Below are positions 1 to 9,168 of a stretch of 50,131 nucleotides of DNA, in pieces. The stretch comes from Flammula alnicola (lineage: Eukaryota > Basidiomycota > Agaricomycetes > Agaricales > Strophariaceae), in NCBI GenBank assembly GCA_015499995.1, contig JADNRV010000344.1, forward strand, positions 1 through 50,131, written 5' to 3'. A program made the translations under genes and the position numbers. Below the pieces are notes generated by a model. It did not search any database and was not told where the DNA came from. It saw only the letters and a program-made list of their open reading frames with translations. Each line of letters opens with the position of its first letter. Positions within the stretch are counted from its first letter, which is position 1.

Positions 1-566
1 GATATTTGTGCCTCCCATTGATACTGGGAAGTGGATGGCGCTCGGTTATAGCTGGTGTATAATACTGATAACGAGATAGGGCAGGTGCCGGATCTGGAGA
101 GCCAATACTTCACACCTTCAGAGCGGTGCTTCATCTCCCGAGCGAAATCCTGACGCTGATTCTCCTGGGTGTCGCATGCAAATGGGATATGTAATCTTGC
201 CCAGAGACGAGGTGAGGACAGGGCAGCTGATCGCCATGTACTGCATACGCGAGTAAGGAGTAGGGGAGAATCAGAGGTGCTCATGAGAGGGTTGCGTTGA
301 GTCGGAAGACAGTGGTTGAAAATTTCGCTCCATATTTCGGGTGGTACACGGCGAGCAGGGGACAGTATCCTGTTGTACAGGTTGATGGTCGCTTGGGTCG
401 CTTGTTCCTTCTCTTTCAGATCCTGGATGAGCGCAGCCAGATGTCGAAGCCTCTGCGTCGGTTCTTCTAGTAGTTCGTTGACTTGATCGATTGTCGACTT
501 CGAAGGTGCTTCATTGTTCTCCAAAAGCCGGGAAAAGTCAGGACGGTCGGTTATTGCTAGAGCCAT
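1..566 (-). CDS. F-box-like protein, copy a (partial, runs off window)
   Basis: The frame is open from an ATG at 566 to base 1, so the gene continues outside the window. The start is the one shared by the family (MALAIT..). After about 55 residues predicted to be helical or coiled-coil comes the F-box-like segment RRVPPEIWSEIF followed by LLLTRVCSTWRSAALSSPRL. F-box proteins usually link substrates to SCF ubiquitin ligases through Skp1; the substrate here is unknown. Compared with copies b-e it lacks 7 residues (21 bases, in frame) of the N-terminal helix, between EEP and RHLAAL. It belongs to the a/b/d subgroup (KHRSEGVKYWLSRSGTCPIS). Whether it is functional cannot be judged without the missing C-terminal two thirds. 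Confidence 0.8.
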   Translation of the reverse strand, partial: MALAITDRPDFSRLLENNEAPSKSTIDQVNELLEEPTQRLRHLAALIQDLKEKEQATQATINLYNRILSPARRVPPEIWSEIFNHCLPTQRNPLMSTSDSPLLLTRVCSTWRSAALSSPRLWARLHIPFACDTQENQRQDFAREMKHRSEGVKYWLSRSGTCPISLSVLYTSYNRAPSTSQYQWEAQI

Positions 567-831
567 CATGCATCAGGTGTGATATTGGAGATCGAGCACA
601 AGACGGCAGCAAAGTAGGTATGGAAGTAGGACAAGATGTAAAGCCTGAGAGTCTGCTGGATCCGGACCGTGCGTGAGTTTACCCTGGTCTTCCAGGGTCT
701 CCTCAGGTTGTGAGTTGGAATTTGTTCACTTTTCTCTTACCAATGACAAATCTATTGGATCTCATATTACTACCAGTGCGCAACCTCTGATTCTCAACTT
801 GAGAAATCAGCCAGATGACGGCCAGTGCTTC
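567..831. other. 5' flank of F-box copy a
   Basis: Bases 567-700 resemble the leader upstream of F-box copy b (7331-7460), including the shared CGTGCGTGAG and TTACCCTGGTCT segments. Bases 700-831 match nothing else I could recognise in the window. The open frames here are short and have no family features. Confidence 0.5.
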
Positions 832-934
832 TGGCCGGACTGGAAACAGCCATCCGCCAATGGATCTTCTTTCGATGGCTCAATGCATGCTGACCGATTG
901 CGCCCTGCCTTTAAGTATATTTCTGAGAAGTTAC
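832..934. repeat. Inverted copy of the 3' flank of F-box f
   Basis: This is a near-identical reverse complement of 49744-49843, the DNA just downstream of F-box copy f. Shared tracts include CCGGACTGGAAACAGCCATC and TTTCTGAGAAGTTAC. It ends abruptly at 934, where SAMC exon 3 sequence begins. In copy f these two sequences are separated by F-box f, the shared promoter and SAMC exons 1-2, so this is a deletion scar of the outer arm. Confidence 0.85.
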
Positions 935-1745
935 ACCTCTTCTCGACATACGAAACGATGAAGAAAACTCTCGGAAGGACTCGTGCCCATCAACCACATG
1001 ATTCCGGCATCCGTGGCCATTGTACGAGGTTGTACGGCGGCACTTTTTCTCCTGTATTTCGATGTTTTTTTTTTGGGGGCGATAATGTCATTTACTTGTC
1101 TCTCTTCTCTTCTCCGCTACTTCATTTGAGGCTGCATGCTTGATTCGCGTTCCAACGGAGGTCATTAAGACGCGCATGCAGATGTCAACATATGGTGCTC
1201 TGGGTGGGTCGTCCTTGGCCGCTGCGCGACTGGTCCTGGCCAACGATGGATTTTGGGGTTTTTACAAGGGTTTGGAATCCGAGTCACTGTAATGTGTCAG
1301 GTGCGCCTATCTAATTTGACATCAAGTCTTGTCAACTTTCTGACGTAGCAGCCTAGATTCCCTTCACATCACTACAGCTCCCACTCTATGAGCTGCTAAA
1401 GCTCCAACTTTCCTCCAAACTCAATCGAAAACCTTTGTACGCCCACGAAGCGGCTGCGTGTGGGAGTATTGCCGCTGGAGTGGCGGCCGCTCTAACCACG
1501 CCCTTGGATGTTTTGAAAACACGCGTCATGCTCGACACTCGGGTCAGTTAACGTTAGGACTATTGTAGGATGCTTCAAAGGAGAAACTACCCTTATTGCC
1601 CAGTAGATTACGGACTATCTACGTAACCGAAGGGGTAAAAGCCCTGTTTGCTGGCGTTGTACCACGAACATTACGGATATCAGCAGGTGGTGCCGTCTTC
1701 CTTGGAGTATACGAATGGGCCGTACACGGACTCGTGGGCATCTGA
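935..1745 (+). pseudogene. Mitochondrial S-adenosylmethionine carrier, copy a (5'-truncated)
   Basis: This is the mirror copy of the intact SAMC at 46523-47664, keeping only counterparts of exons 3-6. Exon 3 ([11 protein letters not shown]) is frameshifted after 'KKTL'. Exon 4 (from about 1131: [16 protein letters not shown]) is frameshifted near 1272, where the intact copy reads [11 protein letters not shown]. Exon 5 (about 1366-1542, [10 protein letters not shown]) and exon 6 (about 1569-1745, [18 protein letters not shown], stop TGA) still read well. Exons 1-2, with the first carrier signature, are gone; they were removed by the deletion whose scar lies at 934. It ends 177 bases before the converging HDAC a. 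No functional product is expected. Confidence 0.88.
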
Positions 1746-1922
1746 AAATTGCTACTACATCGACGACTACTTATTTATTGTTATATTCAGATCATTCGAG
1801 CAGTAGACCTAGAAAATTCAAAGCAATACACAGCACGGGGGTATCAACAGACTGCGACAAGGGTATCATATCCTCGATATGCAAGACTTGAAGATCAAAT
1901 AAACGAATAGCCATAGGTTTAT

Positions 1923-3928
1923 CTAGAGGCCAACTTGTGACGAAGGAACTTCTGGTGGCTTCCCGAGTTTGAGGATGACCCTCGGCAGTTTCTTGGCTGC
2001 TGGTGCTTCGTCTTCAGTAGAACTGGGGCTCGACAGCGGACTGCTATCGGTGGATGCATAGCCGTCGGTGCCAGACCCAGCTGTCACCACACCACGGTCA
2101 ATGGCACTGCCAGCTTTAGGCTTGACCGTGGCTGCCTTCGAAGCTGCCGCAGACGCTGATACGGGCTTTATCTTGTTGGAAGACGGCGACGAACCTGGTG
2201 TAACGTTCTTTCCTTTCGTCCGATCGCGCAATGTCCGATCGCTGGGAGGAACCGCTACACCCAAGCGGGGCATCGATCCCGTAGCCTGTGCCGCAGTCCC
2301 CTCCAGCTGGTTGGAAAAAACGAGAGTACGCTCTAGCCACGGCTCGACGGACCCCTGGGCAGGGAGCGACAGCCGACCGCCTCTCCGTTTCTTCGTCGCC
2401 CCTTCGAGCTTGACAAGGTTCTCAACGCTCCACCACTCCTCATTGACTCTTGTCTCATTTGGGACGTCGACCAACCCTGAGAGATGAGCCATCGCACCGC
2501 TGGTCAGTGCACGATCGCTGTATGCCCCCTCGATGACGCTGACCAGGCGACCCTTGGCGTATTTGTCACTGAGAGCACAGGCATCGCGCGCGAAGCGGTG
2601 ATAGAAAGATGTGGGCACTTTGCGATTGTGCCTTGACATGGACTCGTATTCGTGCTCGCAGGCGTCCATTCCGCAGCTGTATTGTGAAGCTGCGTCAGGT
2701 TGGCGAGGCAGCGAAGAGGATAAATAGAACTGACCTGACGAACACAAGGACGTCATCGCCGGGTCCTCCGGTATCGTCAAGGAACGCCCGGGCTTTATCC
2801 AAGAGCTTGCTATATTTCTCCTTGTACAGCACGTCCCAGAAGTGTTGTTCGGAGGTATAGGTTTGCAGATGGATATTTTCGATGTATTCCATGTGATTTG
2901 TGGAGCGAAACGGATGCGGCTTGGATGAGATTTACTTTGCCGTCTTCGCATGGGTACGACAGAGTTGTGAATCGAGCCGTAGTATATTTGGGGCCCAGTC
3001 TTCGAGGTAGGCCCTCCACCTTCGCTCTCGAGCGTCTGACGATATGTCTCCTCGTTTATCTGCCATACAATGGATTGTGTACCGTTGCCGTGATGCAAAT
3101 AAATATCAAAGATAAGGATTCGTTTTATTCCGTGTTGAAGATGAGCTATTTGAAAGGAATGATATTGGTTTATAAATATGAATTTTCGAGTATCGTACCA
3201 TAGGCTGCACCGATAGCAACGTTGGTAAGGAAGCAAAACCCGGAGGGGGTATCTTCTCCACAGTGATGTCCAGGTGGACGGATGGCGACGAATGCTCGAT
3301 GAAGTGGTGTTTGAGTGTCTGGTTAGATAGGTCGATCCCGACATCAGTACGGATTTGACAGAGGCGTGAGTGGAGTTACGATACAGGTCTCCTTGCGAAT
3401 ATCCCTCTGTGATCTCCGATTCCCCTTTCGTAACTTTGTCAGGACTTTGTTTAATCCATTTCGCTAGGTTTTCGAGGTACACGTCCCCTTCAATGTCTCC
3501 GTGCAGGAATTTGACTGCGGGATGGGACAAAATATTGACAGATGCCTGGCTTTGCACAATCGCCACAGGCGATCTCGAAACCGCAGGAAGGCTTGAATCC
3601 AACTTGAGCTTGTTCATAACTTCAGCGAGGTCATTGGGATCGAATTCAGCTTTGGCAGCAGCCGTCGTTGGGGAAGAGAACAGTTCCTCGAGGCGAGCAA
3701 TAGCAGCGGATAATCCGACACTGACAGCACGCAGGCGCTCGGGCCTTTCAACTATGTTCGACATATCCTTTGAGCGTATGTATGTTGTAGACATGCATTA
3801 TGGATGAAAATCGCAGAGTTCTTGAGGGTCGCGAGTCGAAAGTTGAAACGTGCCGCACTGATTGTTGGTTCTTCGGGAGGCTTGACATCCGAGCAGTGTC
3901 GTACTTGGTATATCCTCGAGGTACTCAT
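1923..3928 (-). pseudogene. HOS3-like histone deacetylase, copy a (degraded)
   Basis: Mirror copy of the HDAC at 44270-46337, with the same exon plan and the same C-terminal tail (LPRVILKLGKPPE). The lesions seen by comparison are: in-frame additions of 27 and 6 bases in the N-terminus; a 4-base deletion near 3797 that shifts frame; loss of exactly 90 bases from the start of exon 2; GAT to TAT at about 3099, turning DIDLHHGNG into DIYLHHGNG, so that a zinc-binding aspartate of the HDAC fold is lost; and a 2-base deletion after GSIH near 2967. The RPPGHH motif survives. The conserved EGGY reads EGAY. A 623-codon open frame (1923-3794) runs through the former introns but is not a sensible protein. 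Bases 3929-4118 still match the region upstream of copy f. Confidence 0.88.
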
Positions 3929-4144
3929 ATCCAGTGTATTTGAGGGTTAGACTGAAAAAAATTAAGGATACGGAGAATTTCTTTTGTCTAGGGTTGTGGA
4001 TTTCGTGGAGGAGTTTGGAAATGAAGCTGCAATGGTGGAGATTAACTTTGAGGTTGGCAAATTCGGAGATCGCGGTTGTTAGATCAGTCACGTGATAGGA
4101 TTAGGGCAGGTTCAAACGCGTGCAGTGATTTTATTGCAAGTAAG

Positions 4145-4787
4145 TGGGAGTGGGCATTCACGGCTCGATTGATGGCACCATGACTAAGTGCACAGCCACC
4201 CAAAAGTGCGCCGCTCTTGATGAAACTGGCTCTTCCACCCATCTAGCCACTCAACAAACATATTTTGGTGAGTCTTTTATTCACGTATATATATTGAACA
4301 GTTATATCCAACCTTCTCTTGTTTTATGAAGCAAATGCTCCTCCTCTGGCCTTTTCTTCGACATTCGAGAGCGGACACGCTAATTTATCACGGTCAGTCA
4401 CACATGTGACATACGTGATTGCGCGACACTTTCATTGATTTCTTATGTACCTTTTGTACAACGACCACTGAAGGTCTCTGTTAGCCGTTTGGCATACACA
4501 TTCTGGATGGCATATTCTTGCTAGGCTTGTGCTCGTAATTTCTCTAACATGTCCTGAAAATTATATAATTTACCTATTTGAGCTTATTCATGTAGCAAAT
4601 TTAAATCCGAGCACAAGCCTCGAAATATATTCTAGTCCAAAATGTTTTCGCACAATTTCTGTGTGATTTGACCCATAATTGCGTTCGGAAAAGGTACAGG
4701 CGTGTTCGCACTGACTTCTGGGTGGGAAGCCTTAGATGCAATTATGTACAAACAAAAGCTGTGCAAAGCCTGATGTGCCCACTCCCA
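4145..4787. mobile_element. MITE-like element with 7-bp target duplication
   Basis: A 12-bp perfect terminal inverted repeat TGGGAGTGGGCA (4145-4156 and its complement 4776-4787) is flanked on both sides by AAGTAAG (4138-4144 and 4788-4794). The inner parts of the termini are imperfectly related (..CGGC / ..AGGC). The 643-bp interior is AT-rich, has no coding potential, and holds a perfect 13-bp inverted pair AGGCTTGTGCTCG / CGAGCACAAGCCT (4523-4535, 4608-4620). The element sits just outside the point (about 4118) where homology with the right outer arm stops. Its superfamily is unresolved: a 7-8 bp duplication would suit hAT or P elements, but the tip does not fit the usual hAT pattern. Confidence 0.78.
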
Positions 4788-4794
4788 AAGTAAG

Positions 4795-5611
4795 AGAAAT
4801 ATTTGGAACATAACTTTCGCTGTCTATCTGTTATACCGTCCTTGACCTACATAATTGTTTTTGATGCGTTTGACCTTGAGTTTGTACAGTTTTCCCCCTA
4901 TCAATTTATCCGAATTGATATTTTACAGCATTCATCACTGCACGATTTTCCTTGCTTCCGGCCATCCTTCAACCCAAGTTAGAACAGGGCTCCAACGAAG
5001 ATATGTGAAGATTTTACACCCAGAAACACTGCCGAATACAATGTCAAAAATACTCAGGCTTTGCTCAAGCTTAGCGAGAATCCGACTCAGAGAATAAAAC
5101 ATCGTTCAAGCACGTAGATGTGTCTGAATCTTCCAACGCCATAGATGGTGCATGACGTGGCATGAAGCAGGACCTGGAAGAACTAGTGAATTTTTGGCCA
5201 GAGGCGAGTTTTACTTTTCAGCTCAGTATCGATTCAGATTTTACAGAATGTCTTTCACTGTTACAGTAGATGACCACCAAAGCGCCTGAACATGGACCTT
5301 TTCACTGTCTTCTGCGGACATTTGGAGGCCATCTTGCTCCCGTCAATCGAAGTTCAAACACTGTATGCATCCGGGCCTTTACTTCTGCAGTCAAAAGGTC
5401 AACAGAAACTGCGCATGCTGCACATCACCGGGGCCTTGCGGCGTGGGCTAGCAAGTCGAAATGATGCTGGCCACTGGTGGAATGGCAAATATACAGCTGT
5501 GAGCCAGAGTACACAATGCAAATAAAGGAAACATGCGAAATATCCGCACGGACTACCCAACATAATGATCAAGCTAAGACATACTACAGTACACTCGTAC
5601 AGAGAATGAGC
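4795..5611. other. Intergenic DNA; right part is the inner-arm repeat
   Basis: I see no gene in 4795-5200, which is AT-rich with short chance frames. From about 5270 to 5611 the DNA is the reverse complement of the region downstream of F-box d (38541-38770) and resembles that downstream of F-box c (22630-22868). Shared pieces include the CAGCTGTGAGCCAGAGTA-type tract and the GGACTACCCAA tract. It is thus the 3' flank of F-box b and marks the outer end of the inner inverted-repeat arm. Confidence 0.65.
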
Positions 5612-7330
5612 CTAATCCTCCTCGATATCTGGAAGATTCCACGAACGCCCATCCTCTGTCAACCCAAATGCCGGCGAAAGAGGGTTAGTGGCACTCGACG
5701 GCTCTGGTTGATATGTGAGCTCCAAGTTGAAATCTATACCCGCTGCCTTTGCATGATGTTTAACATCCACAGTAATATCTCTTTGCCTCTGTCTATCGAA
5801 CGTCACCCTGACACATTTCAGAGCAACGATTCCATCCCGTGAAGCCTGAGGGTCCAGTCTTCCTAAGATGAAATTCAACAAGTCGTCATCGCTGAATTTA
5901 TTCACCAACGATGCCTCGAATATTTCCAACTTCGGAAGCAGTGTTTCCGATTTCCGAGTCTCGTTGACCGTTATCAAGTTCAGGTCGAAATTGTCTATTA
6001 TTGCTCTACCAGGCCGGTGTTGGGCCATCGTTCGCGATGGTTCATGGGGCTCCTGGCCAAATTCCAAATGCCTAACAAGTGGCGCAAGCGGAAAGCATTG
6101 TGATATGTCGCGGGTGGATAACCCGGCCCCGAAAGTCAGCTTGGTGATAGAATTCGATCTTTCAATCAAGGAGAGAATGGGTAATGGAATCTCTGTGGTA
6201 GGTTGATAGGCAGGATGTCGTTGGTAGTTGATCCATTTGAGGTTGGGCGCACTGATGGAATCACAGAAGGGTTTGCTGAGATCTGGGCGCCCCAAATCCT
6301 GAATGCATAATGATCGTAGGTGGGGAAGAGATACTGTACTTGATGGTTTGAATAACTCGCCGTGGGTGTCGAGGACAGCCAACTTGCAATAGACAAGGTT
6401 GGGGCATTTGTTGAAGAGCATGAAAGCTTGTTTATGGGAGATCAAGGAATAGAAACAAAGGTAGGTGAGGGCGAGGTTATATTCCATGAATGTAGGGCCA
6501 AATTGCAGTGCCTTGAACGATATCTTTCGCAAGTTTGGGGCCCTCGCCAAGGAGAAAGTATTTGTGGAATATGGATATCCATATGGGTCTCGGTCATGAA
6601 GGCTCGCTCTCAAGTATCTGAGCATAGGAACCATCTCGACTGAAACCATCGCGTCGAGCTTTTGGTAAATGTCAGATGGCATGCACAGCTCGAGGTCATT
6701 CCAACGCGACGCAAAGAGAAGAATGGCGTTGAATATGCCAAGTGATGTTTGTGCCTCCCATTGATACTGGGATGTGGATGACGCCCCGTTATAGCTGGTG
6801 GATGATACTGACAACGAGATTGGGCAGGTGCCGGATCGGGAGAGCCAATACTTCACGCCTTCAGAACGGTGCTTCATCTCCCGAGCGAAATCCTGACGCA
6901 AATTCTCCTGGGTGTCGCATGGAAATTGGATATGTAATCTTGCCCAGAGACGAGGTGAGGACAGGGCAGCCGATCGCCATGTACTGCATACGCGAGTAAG
7001 GAGCAGGGGAGAATCTGAGGTGCTCATGATAGGGTTGCGTTGAGTCGGAAGGCAGTGGTAGAAAATTTCGCTCCATATCTCGGGTGGTACACGGCGAGCA
7101 GGGGATAGTATCCTGTTGTACAGGTTGATGGTCGCTTGGGTCGCTTGTTCCTTCTCTTTCAGATCCTGGATGAGCGCAGCCAGATGTCGAATTTCGGCCT
7201 GAATACTTCGAAGTTCCTTCATTGGTTCTTCCAGTAGTTCATTGACTTGATCGATTGTCGCCTTCGAAGGTGCTTCATTGTTCTCCAACAGCCGGGAAAA
7301 GTTAGGATTGTCCGTTATTGCTAGAGCCAT
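5612..7330 (-). CDS. F-box-like protein with LRR-like C-terminus, copy b
   Basis: Intact single-exon frame of 572 aa. I start it at the family-conserved MALAITD (7330); the frame extends upstream to 7492 but that extension is not shared by the other copies. Residues ~15-75 are predicted helical or coiled-coil, ~85-140 carry the F-box-like motif (RRVPPEIWSEIFYHCLP, then LLLTRVCSTWRSAALSSPRLWARLHI), and the remainder shows irregular leucine-rich stretches (LTYLCFYS, LRSLCIQDLG, VRHLEFG). Expected role is substrate receptor of an SCF ubiquitin ligase; the substrate is unknown. It shares subgroup features with a and d (FAREMKHRSEGVKYWLSRSGTC). Its 5' side abuts the remnant of SAMC b, as in d and e. 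It is the only complete F-box frame in the left half. Confidence 0.85.
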   Translation of the reverse strand: MALAITDNPNFSRLLENNEAPSKATIDQVNELLEEPMKELRSIQAEIRHLAALIQDLKEKEQATQATINLYNRILSPARRVPPEIWSEIFYHCLPTQRNPIMSTSDSPLLLTRVCSTWRSAALSSPRLWARLHIQFPCDTQENLRQDFAREMKHRSEGVKYWLSRSGTCPISLSVSSTSYNGASSTSQYQWEAQTSLGIFNAILLFASRWNDLELCMPSDIYQKLDAMVSVEMVPMLRYLRASLHDRDPYGYPYSTNTFSLARAPNLRKISFKALQFGPTFMEYNLALTYLCFYSLISHKQAFMLFNKCPNLVYCKLAVLDTHGELFKPSSTVSLPHLRSLCIQDLGRPDLSKPFCDSISAPNLKWINYQRHPAYQPTTEIPLPILSLIERSNSITKLTFGAGLSTRDISQCFPLAPLVRHLEFGQEPHEPSRTMAQHRPGRAIIDNFDLNLITVNETRKSETLLPKLEIFEASLVNKFSDDDLLNFILGRLDPQASRDGIVALKCVRVTFDRQRQRDITVDVKHHAKAAGIDFNLELTYQPEPSSATNPLSPAFGLTEDGRSWNLPDIEED

Positions 7331-7699
7331 CAAGCGTGGTATTGGAGATAGACCAGATCTATGGCACCGAAGTAGGCTTGGAAGAAGGACAAGAGCAAAG
7401 GCCTGAGGCCTGAGAGTCAACTGATCGTGCGTGAGCTTACCCTGGTCTCCCGTACCAGTCTCTCCCGACAGGCCATATACAACAGATGACAATCAATCTG
7501 TTGTTGATAGGTCTCCTGGGCTGAGGCTGGGCCTCCTCGGGTTGTGAGTTAGTCTCTCATGGCACGCGGCACGCCAAATAAGAGATGACAGTCGATCTAT
7601 ATATAAATTTGTTCGGACTCTCTCTCTCCCAACCTTGTACCCAATTTGCATTTGCCATGCCTCTTTTCTCAGTCTCGAGCTTTTCAGGCCTCATACATA
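7331..7699. promoter_or_regulatory. Shared (bidirectional) promoter region of F-box b and SAMC b
   Basis: The gap lies between the divergent starts of F-box b (minus) and the SAMC b remnant (plus). It contains a TATA-like CTATATATAAATTT at 7597-7610 that recurs at the same relative place in copies c, d and e. A leader element with TAAGCTCACGCACG (minus) may be the donor of a 5'-UTR intron. Promoter function is inferred from position and conservation only. Confidence 0.5.
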
Positions 7700-8485
7700 A
7701 TGTCTTCCGACAAGAGGCCAACTTTCGTCCAGTTGCTTCTGATACGATCAAACCCTTCATCATCGCTGATTTTCGCCGTGAAATGGGCTGACGGTGTAGC
7801 GTCACTGCGTGGACGCGTCTTAAATCTTCTCAAGGCTTCAGAGCTGCCCGAGGGTTCTCTAGCATATGCCAGGGGTTGGACTCGTTGTTCGGAGTGCACT
7901 GGGAGGTACCCTTTTCCTACTTGGGTCTGACAGCCGAAAATATGGATTGAAGCCTACGTTGCAGTCGCTATCTCCTTCTCGACATAGATGAAGAAAACTC
8001 TGCCTCTTTGAGAAGAACTCGCGTCAGTCAAGCAATGATATCGGCGACCGTGGCGGAAGTTGTACGCCTCTTTATCTTTTCCTGTCTTTCGATGCATTTT
8101 TTGCGATAGTACTATTTAGTATTTACGTCCCTCTTTTCTCTTCCGCTGCATGCTTGATTCGCGACCCAATATTGCAATCGGGAGGTCGTCGCCACGCGCA
8201 TGCCGCAGACGTCCACATACGGTGCTCTGAGTGGGTTATCTTCGGCAGCTGTGCGACTAGTCCTGACAAACGACTGATATCGGAGATTTTACAGACAGTT
8301 TGGCATCACTGTAAACCGAGAGGCCTGAGGTGTTCATATAATTCGACATTCGGTCTTTCCTTGAATTTTCTGATGTGGATTTCCTTCAACCCGTCACTGC
8401 AATTCCCACTCTACGAGCTACTAAAGCCCCAGCTTGCCTGCAAACTCAACTGAAAACCCTTGTATGCCAACAAATCAGCTGCATG
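7700..8485 (+). pseudogene. Mitochondrial SAM carrier, copy b (degraded)
   Basis: Exon 1 ([14 protein letters not shown]) starts at 7700 but its splice donor is mutated from GT to AT. Exon 2 has lost the part encoding the first carrier signature ([11 protein letters not shown]). Exon 3 ([16 protein letters not shown]) has lost bases, and exon 4 is broken by substitutions and a stop (LTND then TGA near 8276). Sequence continues to the middle of exon 5, where it is joined at about 8485 directly to an HDAC C-terminal fragment. The same junction occurs in copies c and d. No product is expected. Confidence 0.85.
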
Positions 8486-8626
8486 TCTCGACGGGTCCCT
8501 GGGCAAGGAGCGATGGCCATTCTCCTCTCCATTTATTCGTCACCCCTTCGAGCTTGACAAGGTTCTCGACACTCCACCCCTCCTTGTTGGCATTTGTCTC
8601 GTGTGGGACGTCGATCAGGCCTGAGA
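8486..8626 (-). pseudogene. HDAC C-terminal fragment, copy b
   Basis: On the minus strand this reads LSGLIDVPHETNANKEGWSVENLVKLEG, closely matching the HDAC tail after the catalytic domain (SGLVDVP.ETRVNEEWWSVENLVKLEGATKKRRGG in copies a and f). The catalytic core is absent. The fragment is fused to SAMC b by a deletion. Confidence 0.82.
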
Positions 8627-9168
8627 GCCCGCTGTACAAGTAGTCTTCAAGCCTCATTCTGAGTATGTAATCAGCGAAATAGCATCGTTCAGCGAGAAGA
8701 GACGCTCCAACCCAGGGGCTGAGACTTTTCACGTCAAAAAAGAGACGAACTTCCGTCAAGCGCCGATTTTAATTGATACCAGGCTTCTACCCCACTGCCC
8801 AAATCTCGACGTCTGACAGTCAACCAGTATAAGACTCGGATCAGTAGGTTTAAGTAGGTAAATGAGCAAGAAGTAATTTACACCAATGCATACATACCAG
8901 CACCACCCGAAACAAATTTACACTACAAAGTCTTCATAATCTTACGCAGTGCCGTCCACCTGATCCCTCCTCCTCCTCCTAGTTAGAGTAGATGTGCATA
9001 ACCAACAACGCAACAATGCAAATTACAGCCTTGCAGCCCCAACCAAACTTCAAGGTCTACGCCGAAAGGTTCAAACTTACTTCGAATCCAACCAAAGCCC
9101 AGGAAGGATCCATTCAAATAAACTCCGTACATACTGTGGCGACTCGCAAATTAAAACGAGCCGCCCAC
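8627..9168. repeat. Inner-arm repeat between HDAC b fragment and acyl-CoA ligase
   Basis: Reverse complement, with small gaps, of 34925-35489. Shared tracts include GAGACGCTCCAACCCAGG, AGCGAAATAGCATCGTT and GTCTTCATAATCTTACGCAG. It includes the 3' flank of the ligase. No separate gene is visible; the short frames at 8992-9179 are within the ligase 3' region. Confidence 0.75.

Noticed and set aside
673..1143. 156-codon plus-strand frame
   Set aside because: It runs across the deletion scar and frameshifted SAMC exon 3, so it is a chance fusion of flank and pseudogene.
5868..6206. Open frame on the opposite strand of F-box b, with counterparts in all other F-box copies (for example 23125-23472, 37925-38287, 41658-42014, 49087-49452)
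   Set aside because: Its conservation is fully explained by conservation of the F-box coding strand; there is no start context, intron or family feature of its own.
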